Of a stretch of 35,634 nt of DNA, positions 16,390 to 23,156 are shown in pieces (position 1 is the first letter of the stretch; the number at the start of each line of letters is the position of its first letter). The translations under genes were made by a program, and so were the position numbers. Source of the stretch: an uncultured Bacilli bacterium (GTDB lineage: Bacteria > Bacillota_I > Bacilli_A > RF39 > UBA660); contig CAKPPI010000009.1 of NCBI GenBank assembly GCA_934177545.1, forward strand, positions 1 through 35,634. Reading direction: 5' to 3'. The notes beneath the pieces are model-generated. The model saw nothing but the letters and a program-made list of their open reading frames with translations, had not been told where the DNA came from and ran no database searches.

Positions 16390-17067
16390 TTAAACTTTCT
16401 TCGTATTAGTTTTTTCTAATGTTTCTGAATCTAGCACTCTTATTATTAATTTTTCATTATTATCTAGTTCTTTAGTAGTAGTTTTTACTATATCAAAAGA
16501 GTAATTTTCCCTATTTAAAAGTATTTCCTCTTGATCATGACTTTTTGATAGTATCAATCTATCACTTTTACTATCTAGTAAAATAGCATAAGGACAAATA
16601 GCTACTTTTGATCCTTTCTTTAAATTTATTTGATATAGATAGTGTCTTTTATTACCTGCTACTAGAAAGTCATCACAAGTATCAATATTTAAACTAGTAG
16701 ATATTAATTCACTTTTTGATAATAATTCTTCTTCACTATCATCACTTAGAGAAAAAGCACGATAAACAGTAGTATCTTCATCTAAAGTTAAATTAATATT
16801 CATCACTTTCTTTTTAACATTTATAAGACTTTCTTTAAAACTATCAAGGGAGGAAAGGGACACATCTTTAAAAACAGTAAAGGACATAAACATATTAGCA
16901 GGATTACTTAATAATCTTTTATATTTATTATATACATCTACTACTTCTTTTTCTTCTATATCTAGTGAGTTAATCGCTCTACCTAATCTTGATTTATATA
17001 TTAATAAAGCATTTTTATCATCATCATTTAAGTCTTCAAATTTATTTTTTAACTCTTCATATACCAT
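16390..17067 (-). CDS. ADP-ribosyltransferase-fold protein (ART, R-S-E type)
   Basis: The 225-residue protein has a helical first half and an ART-like second half. VYRAF (R103) matches the NAD-binding arginine, LISTSL (123-125) the STS motif, and HDQEEILLNRENYSFDIV (Q179, E181) the ARTT loop with the catalytic glutamate. This is the R-S-E order of exoenzyme and phage Alt-type mono-ADP-ribosyltransferases; the loop is Q-x-E rather than E-x-E. There is no signal peptide, so it is cytoplasmic or leaves by another route. The ATG at 17067 follows GGAG by nine bases. The target is unknown; fold assignment rests on motifs only. Confidence 0.6.
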   Translation of the reverse strand: MVYEELKNKFEDLNDDDKNALLIYKSRLGRAINSLDIEEKEVVDVYNKYKRLLSNPANMFMSFTVFKDVSLSSLDSFKESLINVKKKVMNINLTLDEDTTVYRAFSLSDDSEEELLSKSELISTSLNIDTCDDFLVAGNKRHYLYQINLKKGSKVAICPYAILLDSKSDRLILSKSHDQEEILLNRENYSFDIVKTTTKELDNNEKLIIRVLDSETLEKTNTKKV

Positions 17068-17087
17068 CTTTATCAACTCCTAAATCT

Positions 17088-17116
17088 ATTATAACTGAAT
17101 TCATTTAAAGGAACAA
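17088..17116 (-). promoter_or_regulatory. Promoter for the ART-like gene
   Basis: On the minus strand TTGTTC (17116-17111) and TATAAT (17093-17088) are 17 bases apart, about 20 bases before the ATG. Confidence 0.6.
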
Positions 17117-17132
17117 CAAAAACAAATATACA

Positions 17133-17138
17133 TATAAT
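17133..17138 (+). promoter_or_regulatory. Likely -10 element of the ABC transporter operon
   Basis: TATAAT lies 27 bases before the TTG start of the substrate-binding gene and just before AAGGAGG. No good -35 is seen. It is divergent from the ART promoter. In the present arrangement it is about 10 kb away from the rest of the operon. Confidence 0.4.
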
Positions 17139-17746
17139 ACTTTGAACTGAAAGGAGGATTTAGTTTGAAAAAAAATATTTTGTATATCGGTTCTATTCTA
17201 ATTGTCTTTGTCCTAGCTTGTTCAGTATTATTTAATTTCAATAAGAAGAAAGAGGAAAAGAAGGAATATACCGATGTTACTTTAGCAGAAGTTACTCACT
17301 CTATCTTCTATGCTCCTATGTATGTTGCTATAGAAAAAGGTTATTTTAAAGATAATGGAATTAATCTTAATCTCATTTTAACTCCAGGAGCTGATAAAGT
17401 TAGTGCTGCTGTTTTATCAGGAGATGCTGATATTGGATTTGCTGGTAGTGAAACTACTATCTATGTTTATAATGGTGGTGAAAAAGATTATCTAAAGACT
17501 TTTGCTCAATTAACTCAAAAAGATGGATCATTTATAGTATCAAGAAAAAAGATTGATAACTTTACCCTTGATGACTTAAAAGGAAAAGATGTAATTGGTG
17601 GGCGTGCCGGTGGTATGCCAGAAATGACCTTTGAATGGGCTTTAAAAGAACATAATATAGATCCTAAGAAAGATGTTAATATAGATACTTCTATTGCTTT
17701 TGCAGCGATGAGTTCGGCATTCATTGGTGGACAAGGTGACTTTGTC

Positions 17747-17757
17747 ACCCTATTTGA
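17747..17757 (+). repeat. Left junction (attL core) of the integrated element
   Basis: ACCCTATTTGA here matches ACACTATGTGA at the right junction in 9 of 11 positions. The two share CTAT and TGA. The likely crossover dinucleotide is GA at 17756-17757: cutting and joining there restores the reading frame and the family motif VTLFEP, and it is the exact centre of the palindrome formed by the element ends. Confidence 0.75.
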
Positions 17758-17764
17758 TGATAAT

Positions 17765-17780
17765 GTAATAAAAAGAAAGC
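17765..17780 (+). repeat. Terminal inverted repeat, left (P' arm)
   Basis: GTAATAAAAAGAAAGC here is the reverse complement of the right arm at 27761-27776 except for one base. It lies eight bases inside the GA core, a normal arm position for a serine-recombinase site. Confidence 0.75.
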
Positions 17781-19378
17781 TAGCTAGTTAAAATTTTAAT
17801 GATATAAGTAACATCATTATCAGTTTCTCTTTTAAAATTTATCTTTTCAGTAAAATTAAAATTATCCATAAACAAGTATATATTTAATATAATACTTTTA
17901 TCTTGTTTTTTTACATCTATACGTTTTAATATGCTTGAGATAATAATTTCTCTTATTTTATCAATAGTAATATTATCATTTAGATAATTTATTATATCAT
18001 TTAGATTATTATATTTGGTATTATTATCATCTATAGTTTTTATTCTTTCATTATAATCACTTATTCTTACTAAGTATTCTTCTTTAGATATTAATTTGTC
18101 TAAATATAAATCTAATAGTTTATTCTTTTTAGTAGTTATCTTTTCTATCTCTAAATTATTATCTTTTTCTTTATTGTTCTTTTTATAATAATTCATTAAT
18201 ATATCAATAATACTTTTTTTACTAATATCTAATTTTTCTATTATTTTATCAAATATGTAGTTTAATTCACTATCTCTAATATTAGCTGAATCACATACTT
18301 TTTTACCATTTTTTAAGTAGTTAGAACATACCCAGGTAGCATCACTTTTATCTTTTTTAAAATATCTTCGATAAAATATACTTTTATCATTAGAACAATA
18401 TATTTTACTACTATATAGATATAACTCTTTATTATTAGTGGTTTTCTTATACTGTTTTTTTCTTTTAGATAGTCTATTATTAGCAAGTAACCAAAGCTCT
18501 TCTGTTACTATTGGTGGAATAGAGTCTATATCTTTACAAAGATACCATTCAGTTTCTTTTAGATACTTTACTTTTTTAGTCATATAATCAACTACTCTTG
18601 TTTTTCTTCCACAGTAATAGCCTTTGTATTTAGGATTTGCAATCATTCTAGAGACTGTTGATATAGAAAATTTATTTCCCATACTAGTTTTTATATTCTT
18701 GCTATTTAGTTCTTTTACTATTTTAGAAATAGATAATTTATCTATAGCATACTTTCTAAAAATACTTTCTACTACTCTAGCTTCCTCTTCTACTATAACT
18801 AGTTTTTTACTTTCTTTATCTTTTTTATATCCATATAATAAATTATTTCCAAGAATCACTTTCTTTTCTATAGCCCTATTCATACCGAATCTTACTCTCT
18901 CTGATAGACGTCTTACCTCATCTTGAGCAAGAGAAGCCATTATTGTAAGTCTTAATTCTGAATCGGGTAAAACAGTATTAATATTATCATTCACAAAAAA
19001 AACAGCTACTCCATTGTTTAGTAATTCTCTTGTATATTTAATACTATCTAGAGTATTTCTTGAAAACCTTGATATCTCTTTAGTAATTATTAAATCAAAC
19101 TTATCACTCTTTGAATCACTTATCATCTTCATAAACTGTTCTCTTTTAGTATCATTAGTACCTGTTATACCTTCATCTATATATGCTGTTATATAAGTCC
19201 AGTTTAAATTATTATCTATTACTTTTTTAAAGTGCTCTACTTGGTTTATTAAAGAACTTTTTTGTTCTTTATGATCAGTTGATACTCTAGCATAGATTAC
19301 TACTCTTAAATTAATATCATTTATACTCATACCACTATTTAACATATTTCTAATATTAAGTAAATTAATAATAATCAC
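17780..19378 (-). CDS. Large serine recombinase (site-specific integrase)
   Basis: The protein of up to 532 residues has the resolvase catalytic domain at the N-terminus (VVIYARVSTDHKEQKSSL; nucleophile Ser33). TKEISRFSRN and a D-E-R-R--ER helix follow at AQDEVRRLSERVRFGMNRA. The recombinase domain comes next (YGYKKDKESKKL, then NPKYKGYYCGRKTRV), then a partly degenerate zinc ribbon (IYCSND, WVCSNY, KVCDS) and a C-terminal coiled coil. This is the standard order of phage and Tn4451-type large serine integrases, which join attP and attB through a 2-bp core. Its stop lies right at the left inverted repeat. The GTG at 19378 overlaps the small upstream gene; ATG at 19345 is an alternative start. 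Confidence 0.93.
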   Translation of the reverse strand: MIIINLLNIRNMLNSGMSINDINLRVVIYARVSTDHKEQKSSLINQVEHFKKVIDNNLNWTYITAYIDEGITGTNDTKREQFMKMISDSKSDKFDLIITKEISRFSRNTLDSIKYTRELLNNGVAVFFVNDNINTVLPDSELRLTIMASLAQDEVRRLSERVRFGMNRAIEKKVILGNNLLYGYKKDKESKKLVIVEEEARVVESIFRKYAIDKLSISKIVKELNSKNIKTSMGNKFSISTVSRMIANPKYKGYYCGRKTRVVDYMTKKVKYLKETEWYLCKDIDSIPPIVTEELWLLANNRLSKRKKQYKKTTNNKELYLYSSKIYCSNDKSIFYRRYFKKDKSDATWVCSNYLKNGKKVCDSANIRDSELNYIFDKIIEKLDISKKSIIDILMNYYKKNNKEKDNNLEIEKITTKKNKLLDLYLDKLISKEEYLVRISDYNERIKTIDDNNTKYNNLNDIINYLNDNITIDKIREIIISSILKRIDVKKQDKSIILNIYLFMDNFNFTEKINFKRETDNDVTYIIKILTS

Positions 19379-19499
19379 CTAATTCTTTTAATAAACTGTC
19401 TAAAGTATATTTATATGTCTGATAAGTTATTTTATCTTGATTATATAACCATTGATTAACAGCAAGTACTAGTTTAAGAGTTAATATTTCTTTAGTCAT
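19365..19499 (-). CDS. 44-residue SHOCT-like small protein upstream of the recombinase
   Basis: This short frame reads MTKEILTLKLVLAVNQWLYN, then QDKITYQTYKYTLDSLLKEL and a GDYY end. Two helices around a NQDKITYQTY turn resemble the SHOCT-type (short C-terminal-like) small proteins often encoded just before serine recombinases in Bacillota. It ends 13 bases inside the recombinase frame (GTG at 19378), so translation is probably coupled. It may help expression or directionality of the recombinase (inference). There is only a weak ribosome-binding site before its ATG. Confidence 0.6.
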   Translation of the reverse strand: MTKEILTLKLVLAVNQWLYNQDKITYQTYKYTLDSLLKELGDYY

Positions 19500-19544
19500 A
19501 TTTAATTATATGATAAAGAAAAAAAAGTATTATTTCTAATACTC

Positions 19545-19835
19545 TTATATACTTCTAAAATCATTTTCAATATTTTTATTAAGTGATTCAATAGTTTCAG
19601 CAGACTGAGTCAATTGATTTTCAATACGTTGTCTTGTTTCAGTAAATTTTTCATTTAAATGTCTTACATCTGCTTTTATATCAGTTATAATTGAATCAAT
19701 ATTATTACTTGTCACACCAACATTAGTGTAAGCCATATCAATATTATCATTATATTCTTGCATTTGTTGTGCAAACTTAGTTTTTAATAAATCAACTTGT
19801 GCAAGTATCGCTTGTGATGATACACTATTATTCAT
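19545..19835 (-). CDS. WXG100-size helical protein, putative T7SS partner
   Basis: The 96-residue protein is fully helical by composition: heptad-like hydrophobics run through AILAQVDLLKTKFAQQMQEYN and VRHLNEKFTETRQRIENQLTQSAETIESL. The two helices are separated by a polar turn around NVGVTSNN. It lacks a clear WXG motif, but size, helical hairpin layout and position match EsxA/Lap-like T7SS partners. GGAGAT lies about nine bases before the ATG at 19835. It ends the secretion gene group, just before the recombinase genes. A role as a chaperone or targeting partner of the duplicated 360-residue proteins is inference. Confidence 0.55.
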   Translation of the reverse strand: MNNSVSSQAILAQVDLLKTKFAQQMQEYNDNIDMAYTNVGVTSNNIDSIITDIKADVRHLNEKFTETRQRIENQLTQSAETIESLNKNIENDFRSI

Positions 19836-19857
19836 TTATATATCTCCTTTCCGATTA

Positions 19858-20157
19858 TTAAACTTGTTCCATTTCACCTAGTAATTGTGATATATGTCTT
19901 AAATTAGCAATTCTTTCTTGCATTATATCATGAAAACTTTTTCCATCTGTATCAATAAAGTTTTCTATATTGCTAACTGCTACTTTTCCACCTGGTGTAT
20001 CAAAGTTTCCTGCTTGAATAAAACTTTCATTTGTTTCACTTCTTAGTTGCTCTAGTTGTTTTGCCATTTCCATATTTGCATCTTCTAATAGTCTAATAGC
20101 TGTTTCAACTTCAGAACGATTCCAAGAAGTTAAATCTGAATAAACTCCCTTTGACAT
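19858..20157 (-). CDS. WXG100-like protein (F-D-T-P-G-G turn), putative T7SS substrate or partner
   Basis: The 99-residue protein has two predicted helices (SEVETAIRLLEDANMEMAKQLEQLR and VSNIENFIDTDGKSFHDIMQERIANLRHISQLLGEM) joined by a turn, AGNFDTPGGKVAV. That turn corresponds to the WXG hairpin and matches the WDTQGGRSV turn of the 105-residue protein at 21334. WXG100 proteins are about 100 residues and leave through EssC-type ATPases as dimers. ATG at 20157 is the start: GGAGG lies eight bases before it, while the GTG at 20166 overlaps that site. The first base of the turn is Phe, not Trp. Confidence 0.65.
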   Translation of the reverse strand: MSKGVYSDLTSWNRSEVETAIRLLEDANMEMAKQLEQLRSETNESFIQAGNFDTPGGKVAVSNIENFIDTDGKSFHDIMQERIANLRHISQLLGEMEQV

Positions 20158-20241
20158 TTTTTTCACCTCCTATTATCTTATATTTAAACTTTAACATAAT
20201 TTTTTTTACTAATCAACTGTATTTACGCTTGTTTACACTAA

Positions 20242-21330
20242 CTAATTATCAGAAAAATTAGTTCTTGCTAATTCATCCATGCTGTATGAATTATTGTTTA
20301 AATCAGTATAACCGCTTTGTACAATATAATTTGTTCCATCAAACGATAGTGTATCTCCACTACTCGCAATCATTGTTCCCTGTTCATTACATAATCTCTT
20401 ACCTTCTGGTATTGAGTAATCTTTATGATTCGATATGCTAGCTATAAATTTCTGATCATTAATATCTTCACTAGCAAACTTTTCTTGTACATATGGCTCT
20501 GATGACTCATCAAAATTACTATATGTTATTTGAACATTTGCACTATCATTTAAATCTTGATTGTTAACACTTTTTGTAGCATTAGTTGAATCATCATGTG
20601 TTTCTACATAAGGTAACTTATCTACTTCTTCACCATTATTGATCATTACTGTCCTAATTGTATCTAGATAAAGGGCAGCTGTTAAACCACTAGTATAGTA
20701 TCCAGTAGACTCACCATTACTTTTTACTAAATAACTACCATCTTCTTGTAATTCAAATGACAATTTACCAGATGAAAAATTAGCATCATTTTTGAATGTA
20801 TCATAGTCAATATAATTTCTATTCTTAAGATCTTCACTACTCTTAGCAAGGTTAGCTTTAGCAACTCCATCTTGACCGATAGCAAGAGAAGCAGCTCCTA
20901 AAGCTTTAGCACTTATATTATCACCCAAAACACTTTGGACTTTTTCTATATAGCCTTCAATAGCTCCTGCTATTCCATCTATATCAGAAACTTTAGCAAG
21001 TATTTTAGCTACTGTTTCATATACTTCATCTGCTCTTTGGGCAAGACTATTAGCAACATCTGCTATATTACCAGTATTAATGCTAAATGTATTGTAACAC
21101 TTATAGGTTGTTATAGTAGATTTTGCTGTTGGAACAATTGGTTCCGTTAATCCAATAGTATGAATACTTTCTTTTACTCTTGCTCCATTATAACCATTTA
21201 GTTCACTAGCATACCCTTTTATGGCAGCACATTTACTACTTGTTTCTCTAGCAACACTTCTAAGTATATGTACGGCATTACTTATTTCTCTATTTGTTTC
21301 TCTTATCCCTTCTGTTGATACTTGTGCCAT
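20242..21330 (-). CDS. Putative T7SS substrate with helical N-terminus, copy 2
   Basis: The 362-residue protein begins MAQVSTEGIRETNREISNAV and continues with long helices, a GYNGARVKESI turn, and an Ala-rich GDNISAKALGAASLAIGQ segment (about 133-150). A beta-rich part follows (LSFELQEDGSYLVKSNGEST), then a linker and the C-terminal SNHKDYSIPEGKRL and ASSGDTLSF blocks. It has no signal peptide. It is near-identical to copy 1 over about the first 220 residues; the middle linker differs and the last 60 residues are related. No toxin domain is recognised. GGAGGG precedes the ATG. The layout recalls LXG-type T7SS substrates without a named toxin domain. Confidence 0.65.
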   Translation of the reverse strand: MAQVSTEGIRETNREISNAVHILRSVARETSSKCAAIKGYASELNGYNGARVKESIHTIGLTEPIVPTAKSTITTYKCYNTFSINTGNIADVANSLAQRADEVYETVAKILAKVSDIDGIAGAIEGYIEKVQSVLGDNISAKALGAASLAIGQDGVAKANLAKSSEDLKNRNYIDYDTFKNDANFSSGKLSFELQEDGSYLVKSNGESTGYYTSGLTAALYLDTIRTVMINNGEEVDKLPYVETHDDSTNATKSVNNQDLNDSANVQITYSNFDESSEPYVQEKFASEDINDQKFIASISNHKDYSIPEGKRLCNEQGTMIASSGDTLSFDGTNYIVQSGYTDLNNNSYSMDELARTNFSDN

Positions 21331-21333
21331 AAA

Positions 21334-21651
21334 TTATCCCTCCACTGTTACTTTACTTACAAATTCTCTAAATTCACCAGCTTCACTGACTGCAACACTA
21401 GCTCCTCTTAATTCTTCCAAGGCTGACTCTAATTCTTGATAGTTATCTAACTCACTAACATACTTTTCTAGTTCTGCTTGAACACTTCTTCCACCTTGTG
21501 TATCCCAAACTTGGTTTAATATTCTAAGAACATTTTGAAGTGTTGCTGATGCGCCTCTAAATTGTCCACCTGCTGGTAGACTTTTTAGTTCTTTTTCTAA
21601 CGCTGTTTTTGCTTTATTAACTTCAACTCGCGAAGCTATATATGATCCCAT
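21334..21651 (-). CDS. WXG100-like protein (W-D-T-Q-G-G turn)
   Basis: The 105-residue protein has two helical stretches, RVEVNKAKTALEKELKSL and VQAELEKYVSELDNYQELESALEELRGA. They are joined by NQVWDTQGGRSV, a WXG-type turn with the Trp and the Gly in a W-x-x-x-G spacing. AGGAGG lies just before the ATG at 21651; the ATG at 21684 has no such site. It sits between the two copies of the duplicated putative substrate genes, three bases before the second. This is the best WXG100 candidate in the element. Confidence 0.68.
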   Translation of the reverse strand: MGSYIASRVEVNKAKTALEKELKSLPAGGQFRGASATLQNVLRILNQVWDTQGGRSVQAELEKYVSELDNYQELESALEELRGASVAVSEAGEFREFVSKVTVEG

Positions 21652-21745
21652 ATTTTTCCCTCCTATTTTAACTAAATGTAACATAATAAACTTTTCTAGT
21701 CAATTTTATTTACAGCTATTTACATAAATACTATCAAAATAATTA

Positions 21746-22852
21746 CTAATAATCACTAGATGAACCACCAAATTTTTTAGTGGTAGAAAGTACACTAGAA
21801 AGCTTACTTCTTACTAGTTCATCTATACTATAATTAGATAAGGTTCGTAAATTGCCATCACTATCTTTTATTACAAATTTATTAATATTTTTATCAAAAG
21901 ATAATGTATCTCCACTACTTGCGATTAATGTGTTGTCTTTATTATATAAATTTTTACCTGAGGGTATTAAATAATCTTTATGATTAGAAATACTGAATAC
22001 AAATTTCTGAATATCCGGATCACTGCTACTAGCTTTTCTCTTAGCAAATGCTACTGATGATAAATTATTTAAATCACTATAGTTTAACTGAATACCATTT
22101 GCTTTTTCACTTTCGTCTTGTGTTTCAATATGAGGAAGATCACCTACTTCCTCACCATTATCTTTCATTACAGTTCTGATTGTATCTAAATAAAGAGCTG
22201 CTGTTAAACCACTGGTATAATATCCAGTAGACTCACCATTACTTTTTACTAAATAACTACCATCTTCTTGTAATTCAAATGACAATTTACTAGATGAAAA
22301 ATTAGCATCATTTTTGAATGTATCATAATCAATAAAATTTCTATTTTTAAGATCTTCACTACTCTTAGCAAAGTTAGCTTTAGCAACTCCATCTTGACCA
22401 ATAGCAAGAGAAGCAGCTCCTAAAGCTTTAGCACTTATATTATCTCCTAAAATACTTTGGACTTTTTCTATATAACCTTCAATAGCTTCTGCTATCTCAT
22501 TTATATTAGATAACTTTGAAAGTATATTAGCTACTGTTTCATATACCTCATCTGCTCTTTGGGCTAGACTATTAGCTACATCTGCTATATTACCAGTATT
22601 AATATCAAATGTATTGTAACACTTATAGGTTGTTATAGTAGATTTTGTTGTTGAATCAATTGGTTCTGTTAGTCCAATAGTATGAATACTTTCTTTTACT
22701 CTTGCTCCATTATACCCATTTAGTTCACTAGCATATCCCTTTATGGCAGTACATTTGCTACTAGTTTCTCTAGCGACACGCCTAAGTATATGTACTGCAT
22801 TTCTTATTTCTCCAGTTGTTTCTCTTATTCCCTCTGTTGATACTTGTGCCAT
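21746..22852 (-). CDS. Putative T7SS substrate with helical N-terminus, copy 1
   Basis: The 368-residue protein is the paralogue of the 20242-21330 product: same MAQVSTEGIRET start, GYNGARVKESI turn, GDNISAKALGAASLAIGQ segment and FELQEDGSYLVKSNGEST strand pair. From about residue 225 it diverges (linker with NGIQLNYSDLNNLSSVAFAK), then rejoins at SNHKDYLIPSGKNL and ASSGDTLSFD. It ends in a Ser-rich GGSSSDY. No signal peptide, catalytic motif or immunity-like neighbour is seen. GAGGAGG precedes the ATG. The conserved N-terminus with a variable middle fits a secretion-targeting domain with a changing cargo part (inference). Confidence 0.65.
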   Translation of the reverse strand: MAQVSTEGIRETTGEIRNAVHILRRVARETSSKCTAIKGYASELNGYNGARVKESIHTIGLTEPIDSTTKSTITTYKCYNTFDINTGNIADVANSLAQRADEVYETVANILSKLSNINEIAEAIEGYIEKVQSILGDNISAKALGAASLAIGQDGVAKANFAKSSEDLKNRNFIDYDTFKNDANFSSSKLSFELQEDGSYLVKSNGESTGYYTSGLTAALYLDTIRTVMKDNGEEVGDLPHIETQDESEKANGIQLNYSDLNNLSSVAFAKRKASSSDPDIQKFVFSISNHKDYLIPSGKNLYNKDNTLIASSGDTLSFDKNINKFVIKDSDGNLRTLSNYSIDELVRSKLSSVLSTTKKFGGSSSDY

Positions 22853-22901
22853 AAAATTATCCTCCTCTGTTATTTTTCTAAGACTTCTCCCATTTATTTT
22901 T

Positions 22902-23156
22902 TTACATAAAGACTAACCACGATCCTTGGATTATATCAGTATTTTTTAGTATTTGATTATTATTATATTCTTTACCTGTAACTCTATTATATAGTCTTTC
23001 TTTATTAGTAATAATATAATAACCATTAGATACGTCTGTTAATCCTTTGGAAAGTAGGGTAATTATCTCTCCTATTTTTTTATTAGCTGGAAGAAAGACT
23101 TCATATTTTTTCTCTATCATTGGTACTACTAATGTTACTAATATCTTATCTTCCAT
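22902..23156 (-). CDS. esaB: EsaB/YukD-like ubiquitin-fold protein
   Basis: The 84-residue protein fits the YukD/EsaB family of small ubiquitin-like T7SS components. VTLVVPMIEKKYEVFLPANKKIGEIITLLSKGL makes the first strands and helix; LYNRVTGKEYNNNQILKNTDIIQGSWLVFM makes the rest, with the typical N--I--T-I--GS-L end. EsaB is cytoplasmic and needed for, or regulates, T7 secretion in Firmicutes. Its ATG overlaps the essC stop (TAATG), so translation is coupled. Symbol given by family; there is no direct evidence of function here. Confidence 0.82.
   Translation of the reverse strand: MEDKILVTLVVPMIEKKYEVFLPANKKIGEIITLLSKGLTDVSNGYYIITNKERLYNRVTGKEYNNNQILKNTDIIQGSWLVFM

Larger units (their letters stand above)
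17165..17791 (+). pseudogene. ABC transporter substrate-binding lipoprotein, 5' fragment (interrupted by the T7SS island)
   Basis: This is the N-terminal 197 residues of a NitT/TauT-type (NMT1/SsuA-like) substrate-binding protein. It has a lipoprotein signal (IVFVLAC, Cys 19), then DVTLAEVTHSIFYAPMYVAIEKGYF, GADKVSAAVLSGDADIGFAG, and GQGDFVTLF. After VTLF the frame leaves the family and reads 11 element-encoded residues (DDNVIKRKLAS) to a stop. The missing C-terminal part lies at 27786-28188. The start is TTG at 17165 with AAGGAGG before it. Family members bind sulfonates, nitrate, or thiamine and riboflavin precursors; the ligand cannot be told. The truncated protein lacks most of one lobe and should not bind. 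Confidence 0.88.
20242..22852 (-). repeat. Tandem duplication of about 1.1 kb (20242-21330 and 21746-22852)
   Basis: The two coding units are close copies at the DNA level over roughly the first two thirds of each gene, for example the stretches around 20690-20830 and 22210-22350. They differ mainly in the segments encoding the linker. The repeat flanks the 105-residue WXG gene, so recombination between copies would delete it with one substrate gene. Confidence 0.8.

Noticed and set aside
17100..17164. TPP or other vitamin riboswitch before the ABC transporter operon
   Set aside because: The 88-base gap is filled by divergent promoter elements and has no room or conserved segments for a known riboswitch.
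17780..19378. Recombinase gene as a pseudogene because of the incomplete zinc ribbon
   Set aside because: The frame is complete, the catalytic serine and arginines are present, and many large serine recombinases have irregular zinc-ribbon cysteines.
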